From Lentimicrobium saccharophilum (lineage in GTDB: Bacteria > Bacteroidota > Bacteroidia > Bacteroidales > Lentimicrobiaceae), in contig NZ_DF968183.1 in NCBI RefSeq assembly GCF_001192835.1, forward strand, positions 496,001 to 560,000: DNA of 64,000 nucleotides, in the 5' to 3' direction. Under the pieces are notes generated by a model. The model did not search any database and had not been told where the DNA came from. It saw only the letters and a list, made by a program, of their open reading frames with translations. Shown here one piece after another: positions 36,327-45,300 of this stretch. Made by a program: the position numbers and the translations under genes. Numbering within the stretch: position 1 is the first letter of the stretch; the number at the start of each line of letters is the position of its first letter.

Positions 36327-36955
36327 TGCATGCTGAGATTGCGGTAACGCCTGCGCCATTCTATCAGGCCCATAACGGCGATAATCAGGAAGACAAGATA
36401 CTGGAAACTTGTAAAAACCAGCCCCTTCATAAAATACAGGGGAATGGAAACAATATCCCCGATGATCCAGTATGTCCAGTTTTCAACTTTTTTCCTTGCC
36501 ATCAGCAGCATACCCACCAGAAAAATGGAAGTTGTAAATGAATCAACCCATGGAACATACGACTGCATATATACGGTATCATCGTAGTTAAACAACCAGA
36601 TAAGTCCGAGAATCAGCCAGTATGATAAAGCCGTGAGACCGATACAGACCCACTGCTGCTTTATGCTGTTCACGCTGATGACCAGTTGTCCGGTATTCCC
36701 TGCAGGCCTGGTCCAGTTATACCATCCGTAAACGCTCATGGCAAAATAGAATAAATTGATGCCGGCATCGGCATAGAGCCTTGTGTTAAAACAAATGAAA
36801 ACAAAAATCAATACGCTGACGATGCCCGTTGGATAGACCAGAATGTTTTCGCGCCGGGCATACCATACGCTGGCGATTCCAAGAATGACAGCAACAAATT
36901 CCACCCAGGTGGTATCATATAAATTTTCGGTAAAAATGTCCCAGAAATCAAGCAT
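36323..36955 (-). CDS. pnuC: PnuC-family vitamin/nucleoside transporter
   Basis: The 210-residue protein has about seven transmembrane helices with the family motifs YGWYNW and WIIGDIVSIPLYFMKGLVF. PnuC carries nicotinamide riboside by facilitated diffusion; related PnuT carries thiamine. Coupling (ATGA) to a NadR-type kinase suggests nicotinamide riboside uptake. The nearby YkoF-type gene leaves thiamine as an alternative. No TPP riboswitch (CTGAGA core) is visible upstream. Confidence 0.85.
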   Translation of the reverse strand: MLDFWDIFTENLYDTTWVEFVAVILGIASVWYARRENILVYPTGIVSVLIFVFICFNTRLYADAGINLFYFAMSVYGWYNWTRPAGNTGQLVISVNSIKQQWVCIGLTALSYWLILGLIWLFNYDDTVYMQSYVPWVDSFTTSIFLVGMLLMARKKVENWTYWIIGDIVSIPLYFMKGLVFTSFQYLVFLIIAVMGLIEWRRRYRNLSMQ

Positions 36956-37063
36956 ACTTATATTCTAAGAGAAAACGGGATAATCCGCAACTGCAGCGGA
37001 ATTAACAGGGTTTATTCAATTAATGGCGATGCATTGCAATTTTACAAAATTGAACCATTGCTC

Positions 37064-37309
37064 CTACTTACTCAGGTCTGCATTGATTATTTTCATCACA
37101 AATACCGAATGCGGCAACTCAAAAGCATCCTTCATACAATCGCGGATCGCATTCATCACATCGTTGTACTCCCCGAAAACCTGGGTTGCCATGGTATTGG
37201 TCCTTACCTCAAGGTTATGATAACTGTTCAGGGAAGCAATAAACGCTTTTATCGGCGCTTTATACTGTTCATTCAGCGGATAGTAACTTATCTCGGCAGA
37301 TATTTTCAT
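37064..37309 (-). CDS. YkoF/DUF77-type thiamine-binding-like protein
   Basis: From the ATG at 37309 the product is 81 residues, a single ferredoxin-like domain: MKISAEISYYPLNEQYKAPI, then VRTNTMATQVFGEYNDVMNAI and a C-terminal strand. This matches the small YkoF-related proteins, some of which bind thiamine or HMP. Longer starts upstream would add residues lacking similarity. It is 108 bp upstream of pnuC on the same strand. Confidence 0.65.
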   Translation of the reverse strand: MKISAEISYYPLNEQYKAPIKAFIASLNSYHNLEVRTNTMATQVFGEYNDVMNAIRDCMKDAFELPHSVFVMKIINADLSK

Positions 37310-37375
37310 GACATCCTGATTAATGTTGAAAAAAGGTAATCCACGTGGCAAAGGTACAGGTATTCGTATTTAGAT

Positions 37376-37383
37376 TATCTTTG
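37376..37383 (+). promoter_or_regulatory. -7 element before the lipoprotein gene
   Basis: TATCTTTG lies 24 bases before the ATG at 37408. It makes the more upstream in-frame start at 37345 unlikely. Confidence 0.45.
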
Positions 37384-37407
37384 AAGGCCAATAAACATTT
37401 TGATCCT

Positions 37408-37971
37408 ATGAAGTACGCACGAATGCTGAAAATTTCTGTTCTCGGACTTATAGCCCTTATGCTCAGCTCTTGCCTGACTGTTGAGAAAAAGGAATATACT
37501 TTTGAGTTAACCGGTGAAAATTCCGGTAAACTGACCATCAGATATATCAATATCATGTCGGTGATGGATGATGGCAAAGATGTTACTGCCCAGGATTTTG
37601 CCGAGATTGTGGATAAATACATCAACGGCGACCAATTGGAACAGGACTTCCCCGGCGCTGCAAATATCAAAACCCGGCTTTATGAGCAAAACGGGCAATT
37701 GTGCGGCGAAGTAACCCTGGATTTCCCTTCATTGTCAGCGGCCAGGCTTTATCAGTATGATAAAAACAGCCCGCTGATGATGTGCATCAGTGCGGCCTAT
37801 GATTCTGAAACCTATGTCAGTTCAAACGGCAGTTACGGGAATGACTACATGCCGGTTGTTTTCTGGCCGGCAGGATCCAGGAAACTTACAGTGACTACTT
37901 CGGTAAGCGCCCCGGATGAAACTTCGCTCAGCCTGGCAGGTGAATACCGCAAGTGGAAAGAAACCAACTAA
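37408..37971 (+). CDS. Predicted lipoprotein of unknown function
   Basis: From 37408 the protein is 187 residues with a signal peptide ending in the lipobox MLSSC (near residue 21). The mature part has no family I recognise; it contains TFELTGENSGKLTIRYINI and an acidic helical region. The start is set by the promoter position and by the signal peptide. It is transcribed away from the YkoF/pnuC genes and is followed by a 341-bp gap. Confidence 0.65.
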   Translation: MKYARMLKISVLGLIALMLSSCLTVEKKEYTFELTGENSGKLTIRYINIMSVMDDGKDVTAQDFAEIVDKYINGDQLEQDFPGAANIKTRLYEQNGQLCGEVTLDFPSLSAARLYQYDKNSPLMMCISAAYDSETYVSSNGSYGNDYMPVVFWPAGSRKLTVTTSVSAPDETSLSLAGEYRKWKETN

Positions 37972-38312
37972 TTGCCAACGCTCCTTATTAACTGATAAAC
38001 TGAATGATTGAAGGAATGTTCCTCAATCCTCACTCCCGTAATTTAATCTTTATCCCGGCCCTCCGCATTATTTCAGCAATGCAACATCCGTGTTCAACAA
38101 ATGAATCCGGCTTTAATGACTGTCTTATGAGAAAGTCACTATGTCAGACATTGCTGCAAAGGAATCGTCGCTTAATTTACCTGATACAGGATTGGATAAG
38201 AAAAAAACTGACATTTGTCAGGTTGCCATCCGCAGGGATAAGACATATTAAAATTTGTCAGACATGACACTTGCGCCTGAATGACATTAATATTTGCGGG
38301 ATAAATCTTTAA
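37972..38312 (+). promoter_or_regulatory. Upstream region of LytS-type kinase with TGTCA repeats
   Basis: This 341-bp non-coding gap holds three related sites: TGTCAGACA at 38142-38150, the inverted TGACA-TT-TGTCA at 38209-38220, and TGTCA-GACA-TGACA at 38256-38269. The last lies 44 bp before the kinase start. They may be binding sites of one dimeric regulator. No coding frame or RNA gene was recognised. Confidence 0.4.
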
Positions 38313-40523
38313 TTGATGATGACACAATCTTTCTTGACCGGGCTGCTTTTTAATACTGCCATACTACTATCTTTCAGCATGTTATATGATAATTTCTGGA
38401 TCAATTACCAGAGAAAGAGAGGTATACCAGTAAAAATTATCATCGGAATTGCCATTGGCATCACCGGGATCATCCTGATGATGGTTCCATGGACATTTAT
38501 GCCCGGACTCGTATTCGACACCAGATCGGTCATGCTGACCATCTCCGGGTTATTTTTTGGCGCTTTACCCACATTTACTGCTATTGCAATAGATATGGCA
38601 TACAGATGGTGGTTAGGCGGAGACGGAGTATATATGGGCATGGCTGTAATATTCACTTCCGGAATAACCGGTGTTCTCTGGCATCATTTCAGGCCTTCGT
38701 GGAAATACAACAACAGCCTGAAGGAGCTGATATATGTCGGCATTATTTCACACCTGCTTATGTTGGGTTGCACCGTTTTGTTGCCCGGAGAGTTGTCATT
38801 TTACACCCTTAAGGCACTGGCGGTTCCCATATTGCTGATCTACGTTCCGGCCACAGTATTGCTGGGCAAACTTATGCTGAAACAATATGACAACTGGCAG
38901 AATAAACGCGCCAAAGAAATGTTGCTCGAATCCGAACGAAGATTTACCGATACCATCAGAAGCGCCAATATTCTTTCAACCATAGTAGATGAGCAGGGAC
39001 GGATCACCTTCTGCAACAACAGTTTCCTCAATACGACCGGCTATACCTTTGAAGAACTGGAAGGTAAAAACTGGATAGATACTTTTGCACATGATGAAAA
39101 TAAGGAGAAGTATCAGCAGATATTTCTCTCGATGATCAATGGCAAACACTTTAATGACCTGTTTGAACACAGTATGATTTCTAAAAGCGGTAAAATTGTA
39201 TTTATCGCCTGGAGTTATATCCTGCTCAGGAATGAAAATGGCCGGCCGGCAGGTCTTTCTGTTTTGGGAGTTGACATTACCCAAAGGGTTATATATGAAC
39301 ACAATCTTGTCAGAAAAAATGAAATCATCAAAAAAAGAAATTTTCAGCTCAGAAAAATAAATGCGGAATTAAACGCTGCAAAAGAAAAAGCCGAAGAAAG
39401 CGACAGGCTCAAATCAGCGTTTCTGGCAAATATGAGCCATGAGATCAGAACACCGATGAACGGAATACTCGGGTTTGCGGAGCTGTTGCAGGATCCGCGC
39501 CTGACTGATAAGGAAGCGCAGGAATTCATCTCACTGATCAGGATCAGCGGCAACCGAATGCTGGGCATCATCAACGACCTGATTGATATTTCCAAGGTAG
39601 AAAGCGGTCTGGCCAAAATCACGGCTTCCAAAGTGGAAATCAACAGTCAGATTGATTTCCTTTATAACTTTTTCAGGCCGGAGGCTGAATCAAAAGGGCT
39701 GGAACTTCAGTTTCACAAAGGCCTGATGGATGTCAGGAGCAGTATTACTTCCGATAAGGAGAAAATTTATGCCATTTTAACCAACCTGATTAAAAACGCG
39801 ATAAAGTTTTCCTTATCAGGTAAAATAGAATTCGGATATTCCCTGAAGAATGATTTTCTGGAATTTTTTGTAAAGGATGAGGGAATAGGAATTCCGGCTG
39901 AGAAACAACATGCCGTTTTCGAACGCTTTGTTCAGGCCGACAATTCTCTTTCAAGCAATTATGAGGGAGCCGGACTCGGATTGTCAATTTCAAAAGCCTA
40001 TGTGGAAATGCTCGGAGGAAAAATCTGGCTTACCTCCGTTCCTGGCACCGGTACTTCTTTCTACTTTACCATCCCGTATTTACCCACTGAAGTTTCTGAC
40101 CATCACCCGGCTGAAAAATATGAAGACATGCAGGCAAAGTACAGACCATTTAACGTGCTGATCGCCGATGATGATGCTATCAGCCTGAAACTGCTGGAAA
40201 AAATGATTTCACCGCTTGGCGGAGAGATCATTACTACCGGAAGTGGCGCCCTGGCAGTGGAGCTATGCCGCAATCATCCTGATCTCGACATCATTTTAAT
40301 GGATGTAAGAATGACGGGAATGGACGGGCTGACGGCCGCTAAAGAGATCAGAAAGTTCAACCGGGATGTAGTGATCATCGCGCAAACAGCCAACGCACTG
40401 TCAGGCGACAGAGAGGCTGCTCTCGAAGCCGGTTGCAATGACTACCTGACCAAACCACTGAACAAGGAAAAAATCATCACGTTACTCGAAGAATTTATCA
40501 ATCATTCTGCCAAAGCGGGATGA
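38313..40523 (+). CDS. Hybrid sensor histidine kinase, LytS-type membrane sensor + PAS + receiver
   Basis: The 736-residue protein has a six-helix N-terminal membrane domain (1-205) similar to the 5TM LytS sensor, with SGLFFGALPTFTAIAIDMAYRWWLGG. Then come a PAS domain (about 210-335), the HisKA box MSHEIRTPMNG (His376), and HATPase motifs NLIKNAIKF, DEGIGI and GAGLGL. A C-terminal receiver (about 612-730) has its acceptor at Asp664 (IILMDVRM). It probably senses an envelope or cell-wall cue and phosphorelays to another protein. There is no DNA-binding output. TGTCA repeats lie upstream. Confidence 0.87.
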   Translation: MMMTQSFLTGLLFNTAILLSFSMLYDNFWINYQRKRGIPVKIIIGIAIGITGIILMMVPWTFMPGLVFDTRSVMLTISGLFFGALPTFTAIAIDMAYRWWLGGDGVYMGMAVIFTSGITGVLWHHFRPSWKYNNSLKELIYVGIISHLLMLGCTVLLPGELSFYTLKALAVPILLIYVPATVLLGKLMLKQYDNWQNKRAKEMLLESERRFTDTIRSANILSTIVDEQGRITFCNNSFLNTTGYTFEELEGKNWIDTFAHDENKEKYQQIFLSMINGKHFNDLFEHSMISKSGKIVFIAWSYILLRNENGRPAGLSVLGVDITQRVIYEHNLVRKNEIIKKRNFQLRKINAELNAAKEKAEESDRLKSAFLANMSHEIRTPMNGILGFAELLQDPRLTDKEAQEFISLIRISGNRMLGIINDLIDISKVESGLAKITASKVEINSQIDFLYNFFRPEAESKGLELQFHKGLMDVRSSITSDKEKIYAILTNLIKNAIKFSLSGKIEFGYSLKNDFLEFFVKDEGIGIPAEKQHAVFERFVQADNSLSSNYEGAGLGLSISKAYVEMLGGKIWLTSVPGTGTSFYFTIPYLPTEVSDHHPAEKYEDMQAKYRPFNVLIADDDAISLKLLEKMISPLGGEIITTGSGALAVELCRNHPDLDIILMDVRMTGMDGLTAAKEIRKFNRDVVIIAQTANALSGDREAALEAGCNDYLTKPLNKEKIITLLEEFINHSAKAG

Positions 40524-40699
40524 TTATTTTCAGAAGTCGGGGTGTACCTAAGTATTCTGTTTGACACGGCCGGACGAAAAAGTTGCCTTATCCGGTAAAA
40601 TTTTCACACTTTTCTTACTTTAGCATCAGTATAAGGATCATCCGGGCGATCCCCGGAAGCATGATATTTTCTTATTGTGAACCGGATCAAATACTTCTG

Positions 40700-41182
40700 A
40701 TGATGAAATCGCTTGTTATTTACGAATCGGCTTTCGGCAATACCGAAGCAATCGCTTTTGCAATCAGGGATGCGCTGCTGCAATATGGCGAAGCTACAGC
40801 TTACAAAACAGGAGAATTTAACCCTGCACAATTGTCCGTTTACGATCTGATTGTTGCCGGATCACCTACCCAAAAGTTCAATATGCTTCCTGGTATGAAA
40901 ACCTTCCTCGATGCCATACCTCAGGGGGCATTGGCAGGCAGGCAGGTTGCCGCCTTCGACACAAGGATAGATATTCATAAAGTCAATAACCGTTTCCTGA
41001 CATTTATGGTGAAGCTCTTCGGATATGCGGCAGCGCCGATAGCCCGGAAACTCAAAAAGAAGGGGGGAAAGCTCCGACAGGATCCTGCTGGTTTTTTTGT
41101 AGAAGACACCAGGGGCCCGTTGACGGAAGGCGAACTGATCAGGGCAGGCAAATGGGCTGCCGGCCTGGCAGATAAAGGGTAA
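40700..41182 (+). CDS. Flavodoxin-domain protein
   Basis: From the ATG at 40700 the protein is about 160 residues, with the FMN-binding loop YESAFGNTEAIA, the second loop AGSPTQKFNMLPGMK, and the third-strand AAFDTRIDIHKV. It is likely a short-chain flavodoxin-like electron carrier or FMN-binding enzyme. An in-frame TTG further upstream would add a segment without protein character. ATG 40703 is equally possible. It is a single-gene unit. Confidence 0.75.
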   Translation: MMKSLVIYESAFGNTEAIAFAIRDALLQYGEATAYKTGEFNPAQLSVYDLIVAGSPTQKFNMLPGMKTFLDAIPQGALAGRQVAAFDTRIDIHKVNNRFLTFMVKLFGYAAAPIARKLKKKGGKLRQDPAGFFVEDTRGPLTEGELIRAGKWAAGLADKG

Positions 41183-41299
41183 AGTTTTCACAATATGAAA
41201 CTGCATTACCGGAAACAGTCCTTACCATTCCCGGCTGATTATCATGACGGGTAAAACAAAATGCGCTCTTCCCGGGTTAAAATGGCAATCATCAACTTT

Positions 41300-41307
41300 T
41301 ACTTTTG
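41300..41307 (+). promoter_or_regulatory. -7 element of chrA
   Basis: TACTTTTG ends four bases before the ATG at 41311 and contains the in-frame TTG at 41305, so translation should start at the ATG, with a nearly leaderless message. Confidence 0.45.
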
Positions 41308-41310
41308 CCG

Positions 41311-42441
41311 ATGCATGAAAGGTACAGGCTCCGGGAAGTAGCCCTGGTATTTCTGAAACTCGGATTCTTCTCTTTCGGCGGCCCGGCCGCCCACACCGCC
41401 ATGATGGAGGAAGAAGTAGTTAAGAGGCGCAAATGGATTGACCGGCAGCATTTTCTGGACCTTCTCGGAGCCACCAACCTTATACCCGGGCCCAACTCCA
41501 CCGAAATGACCATGCATTGTGGACATGAGCGTGCAGGTTTGGCCGGTTTGATTGTCGCGGGCTTAAGCTTTATTTTACCCGCCGTACTTATCACCTCTGT
41601 ATTTGCCTGGCTGTACGTTGAATATGGCCATCTGCCTGAAATTGAACCATATATTTTTGGAATAAAACCCGCAGTATTGGCTATTATTGCTTCTGCAATC
41701 ATCAGTCTTGGCAAAAAAGCGGTGAAAGGCCGCGAAACGGCAATCCTGGGCGCTTTAGTACTGGCAGCCGGCATCGCAGGGGTCAACGAAATCACGGCTT
41801 TACTGGTCGCCGGGATCACAGGAACCCTGTACTTTTATATGAAAAACAAAAGAAAGGAAAAACTCAGTTCATTGATACCACTCGTGGCGATACCTGCTGT
41901 ATCAACAGCTTTTTCAGGCATTTCAGCGCTCGGGTTGTTCTGGGTTTTCCTCAAAATCGGGGCTGTGCTCTACGGAAGCGGCTATGTACTCTTTGCTTAT
42001 ATTGATGCCGAACTCGTTACCCGGGGCTGGTTAGACCATAAACAGCTGATGGATGCCATTGCGGTCGGACAATTTACGCCCGGACCGATTCTGTCAACTG
42101 TTACCTTTATCGGCTATATGCTGGGAGGAATCCCGGGCGCTGTGGCAGCCACTGCCGGCGCTTTTCTGCCGTCATTCCTGTTCGTGCTTATCCTTAATCC
42201 CTGGATTCCGCGAATGCGAAGGTCAAAAATTATGGGATGGTTTCTCGACTCTGTAAATGTCGCTTCCATTGCGGTGATGGCATCGGTGCTTTTTGTGATG
42301 ACGCTGAGTACCGTGACCGGCTGGCGCTCAGCCCTGATTACCGTAATCAGCCTTGTAGTAACCTTTGTCTTTAAAAAAAGCAGCCCTGTTTTGCTGGTGG
42401 CCGGAGGTTCCGTTGCCGGCGCCCTTTTACTTTTGATTTAA
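41311..42441 (+). CDS. chrA: Chromate transporter family protein
   Basis: The 376-residue protein contains both CHR halves. The first has FGGPAAHTAMMEEEVV and NLIPGPNSTEM. The second has YGSGYVLFAYIDAELV and GQFTPGPILSTVTFIGY. It is a long-form ChrA with about ten helices, which exports chromate in characterised members; the physiological anion is not known here. The next gene starts 94 bp downstream with its own promoter. Confidence 0.85.
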   Translation: MHERYRLREVALVFLKLGFFSFGGPAAHTAMMEEEVVKRRKWIDRQHFLDLLGATNLIPGPNSTEMTMHCGHERAGLAGLIVAGLSFILPAVLITSVFAWLYVEYGHLPEIEPYIFGIKPAVLAIIASAIISLGKKAVKGRETAILGALVLAAGIAGVNEITALLVAGITGTLYFYMKNKRKEKLSSLIPLVAIPAVSTAFSGISALGLFWVFLKIGAVLYGSGYVLFAYIDAELVTRGWLDHKQLMDAIAVGQFTPGPILSTVTFIGYMLGGIPGAVAATAGAFLPSFLFVLILNPWIPRMRRSKIMGWFLDSVNVASIAVMASVLFVMTLSTVTGWRSALITVISLVVTFVFKKSSPVLLVAGGSVAGALLLLI

Positions 42442-42507
42442 GAGTATGGCCGGCAGGCTGAATCCAACTTATTACAATTACAGGCCGCGGCAGGCCGGGA
42501 TTCTTTG

Positions 42508-42515
42508 TAACTTTG
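42508..42515 (+). promoter_or_regulatory. -7 element of the spermidine-synthase fusion gene
   Basis: TAACTTTG followed by C, 20 bases before the ATG at 42536. It excludes the upstream in-frame start at 42446. Confidence 0.5.
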
Positions 42516-42535
42516 CTTCTGACTTTTCCGGACTC

Positions 42536-45064
42536 ATGAAAAACAGGACCCTCTCAACCACCACGCTGCTTCTTCTGGTTTTTTTTGCCGGATGCTCATT
42601 TCTGATCTATGAAGTCAGTTACTTCCGGTTGCTTGCCCTCTCGCTTGGCGCAACAGTAAAGGCTTCCACCCTGGTTCTCGCTGCCTATATGGCCGGATTC
42701 GGCGCCGGTGCATGGATATGGGGAAGACTGGCTGATAAACGGAAATCGCATCACAGACTTCTGATGCTTCTCTTTACTTTTTCGGGAATTCTTGGACTGC
42801 TTGGCTACCTGATGATATCAGACGGAATCCCGGCAATCTATGAAGTGCTTGCGACATCAGGGATGCCGGTTCAAACCGCTGACCGGCTGATTACACCGCT
42901 CTCCCTTGCCCTGCTTTTCGTCCCCGCATTCTTTATGGGGGGTGTTTTACCTGTGGCTTCAGGCCTTATCATCAGGAGCGATCAGGGACTGGCCGGATCG
43001 ATCGGTAAAATCTACGCCTGGGAAACCATCGGAAGTGCGTTGGGCGGACTTGCAACCGGTTTTGTGCTTATCCGTGCACTGGGACAACAAAATACCGTCT
43101 TTTCCGCGATTGCACTTAACCTGATCTCGGCATTGCTGCTAATGCTCAGCAGGCCTCAAACTGATCAAAATCCTGCAGCGAAAATTCCTGAAAAGCCACT
43201 GCGATCCGGAAAGCAGGAATCAAAAAATGAAGCAGGCAAACTTACTGCGAACAACATTGCCGCTTTGGCCGGAACTTTCATACTCGGATTTGCTGTCATC
43301 GGTCTTCAGGTAGTTTGGTTCCGGATTTTCAGAATCTACATGACCAATACCAGCTATACTTTCTCGCTCATTGCTTCAATAGTCATTCTGGGACTTTTTG
43401 CCGGAAGCCGCTATTTTGCCGCAAGCAGCAAAAAGCCGGCCACAAGTCTTTCAATGCCGGTGCTTTTGCTGATTACAGCCGCAGTGGTTGTGGCAGGTGC
43501 AGGCATATTGATCCGAATTCCTGAACTCATTATGTTCCCCCTGGCAGGTGATCAGGACGCCTATTTCATGCGAATCATCGTTATTCCGGCTATTTCCGCC
43601 CTGCTGGTCATTCTGCCGGTCACTTTCCTTTCAGGGTATGGATTCCCGTTGGCCTGTTCGCTCATCACAAAAAACCAGCATGACGTCAGCAATAGTATGG
43701 GGCGGGTATTGCTGTTCAACACACTTGGCAGCATCACTGGCCCTGCAATTGCCGCATTTTTGCTGATCCCGCTGCTGGGCGCGGGCCGCTCGGTAGTTTT
43801 TTATGCACTGATACTGCTGATCGCCGCCTTGCTGATATCGCTGAAAATCAGGCAATTCAAAACCGGGAAGCTGAAAGCAATCGCCATTTCCGGTTCTTTG
43901 ATACTGCTTATCTTCCTGATTGTCAGTCCTGAATTAAAGATACTCCCCCCCTCTTTCACCCGTTTTGACAGGGAAATTATTGAATACCGCGAATCGGTTG
44001 AGGGCACCTGGGTTGTTGGCCGCGAACCCGGCGGAAAAGGGGCTGCACTGTCGACGTACGTGAACAACAGTGCGGTGATCGGGTCAAGTTACGATGCCAT
44101 CAAAGTGGTGAAAATGGTTGGCCACCTCCCCTTTTATGCCGGCCTGAAGGGTAAAGATGTTCTGGTCGTAGGTTTCGGCATCGGCGTTACCACCTCCGCC
44201 ATCGCCTCTCATCCCGAAGTTGAGCATATCGACTGCATTGAGCTGGTTGCCGGATTGAAAGATGCTGCACACTATTACAGTGGCCTGAACAACAATATCC
44301 AGAAAGATAAAAGGTTGAAGGTAATTGCCGGCGATGGACGGCATTATCTGCAGGCCACCGGTAAAAAATACGATCTGATTTCGAGCGACCCTACCCATCC
44401 CATACTGGGATCCGGCAGCTTATACACCAAAGAGTACTTTGAACTTTGCAGATCTAGACTTAATCCGGGCGGAATGGTATCGCAATACCTGCCGCTTCAT
44501 AAACTGCTGCCAGAGGACTTTCAGGGTATTATCAAGACTTTCCACAGCGTTTTTCCGCAGTCCACCGTGTGGCTGGGTCATAACCATGCTGTATTACTGG
44601 GCGTTAACGGACAATTATCCATAGATTTCAACCAGTGGTCGGCCCGCATTGCTGCCTCTCCCGGGGATCCCTATTTCTATAATAACCCCTATCATCTGGC
44701 TGCCTGCCTGGTGCTTGACCATACAGCCATTGCCGGGTTCTCACCCTCTGTGCAATTGAATACCGACAACTTCCCATCTCCCGAATTTTTCAGGTTCTCT
44801 TCCTTCGACAGTCGCAACCTCACGCAAAACCTTATGTTCCTCAATCAGAACAGGTGTGAAACAAGCCGGATATTCACGGATATTCCGGATCAGGAAATGA
44901 TGCAGCGGTTTACTGAAGGAAACCGGTTGCTCACCGAAGGGATAGGTTACGACCTGAGCGGCGACAGACGGAATCTGATAAAAAAGCTCAGAGAGGCCAT
45001 TTCCGTTAATCCTGAAAATGAGGAATATCCTTTCCTGATCAGGTTCTATGGAAGCGGCCGTTAG
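42536..45064 (+). CDS. Fused membrane transporter-like / spermidine synthase-like protein
   Basis: From 42536 the protein is about 842 residues. The N-terminal ~480 residues form two blocks of hydrophobic helices, separated by a soluble Lys/Glu-rich linker. The C-terminal part is a SpeE-like Rossmann aminopropyltransferase fold: DVLVVGFGIGVTTSAIASHPEVEHIDCIEL, VIAGDGRHYLQ, YDLISSDPTHP, NPGGMVSQYLPL. A final ~100 residues lack similarity. Such membrane SpeE fusions are widespread and mostly uncharacterised, so spermidine synthesis is not assured. Confidence 0.8.
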   Translation: MKNRTLSTTTLLLLVFFAGCSFLIYEVSYFRLLALSLGATVKASTLVLAAYMAGFGAGAWIWGRLADKRKSHHRLLMLLFTFSGILGLLGYLMISDGIPAIYEVLATSGMPVQTADRLITPLSLALLFVPAFFMGGVLPVASGLIIRSDQGLAGSIGKIYAWETIGSALGGLATGFVLIRALGQQNTVFSAIALNLISALLLMLSRPQTDQNPAAKIPEKPLRSGKQESKNEAGKLTANNIAALAGTFILGFAVIGLQVVWFRIFRIYMTNTSYTFSLIASIVILGLFAGSRYFAASSKKPATSLSMPVLLLITAAVVVAGAGILIRIPELIMFPLAGDQDAYFMRIIVIPAISALLVILPVTFLSGYGFPLACSLITKNQHDVSNSMGRVLLFNTLGSITGPAIAAFLLIPLLGAGRSVVFYALILLIAALLISLKIRQFKTGKLKAIAISGSLILLIFLIVSPELKILPPSFTRFDREIIEYRESVEGTWVVGREPGGKGAALSTYVNNSAVIGSSYDAIKVVKMVGHLPFYAGLKGKDVLVVGFGIGVTTSAIASHPEVEHIDCIELVAGLKDAAHYYSGLNNNIQKDKRLKVIAGDGRHYLQATGKKYDLISSDPTHPILGSGSLYTKEYFELCRSRLNPGGMVSQYLPLHKLLPEDFQGIIKTFHSVFPQSTVWLGHNHAVLLGVNGQLSIDFNQWSARIAASPGDPYFYNNPYHLAACLVLDHTAIAGFSPSVQLNTDNFPSPEFFRFSSFDSRNLTQNLMFLNQNRCETSRIFTDIPDQEMMQRFTEGNRLLTEGIGYDLSGDRRNLIKKLREAISVNPENEEYPFLIRFYGSGR

Positions 45065-45093
45065 CTATTTTACAGGAACCTCCCGGTATCGCT

Positions 45094-45110
45094 TCAGCAT
45101 ACTATGCTGA
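45094..45110. promoter_or_regulatory. Palindrome upstream of the beta-1,2-glucan genes
   Basis: TCAGCATA and TATGCTGA form a perfect 17-bp palindrome with a single central base. It sits about 190 bp upstream of the GH144 gene and 30 bp after the stop of the previous gene. It could be an operator or a weak hairpin; no T-run follows. Confidence 0.35.
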
Positions 45111-45300
45111 TCTCCCGTCAGCGCCTGGTTTAAAATCAGCTTTTAACAAATCCGCAATGGCTGAGTAGAAAAATTTTACCTATTTTTATCCACAGGAGCA
45201 GCCACAATGAAACTTAGTGTTAATTTTACACGAACTTTCATTTGTAGTCAGGCTATTCAATGAATTCACCGGCCATAAAATAACAGACAGGAGCAGTAAC

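Noticed and set aside
36956-37063. Possible TPP riboswitch before pnuC
   Set aside because: No CTGAGA or matching conserved core on the minus strand.
37972-38312. 87-residue frame before the LytS-type kinase
   Set aside because: Low-complexity translation without strands or helices of note; the region instead holds repeated TGTCA sites.
40583-40699. Upstream TTG extension of the flavodoxin gene
   Set aside because: The added 39 residues have no fold features, and flavodoxins begin directly with the first strand at 40703.
42446-42535. Upstream extension of the spermidine-synthase fusion
   Set aside because: A promoter -7 box lies inside it, so it cannot be translated from that transcript.
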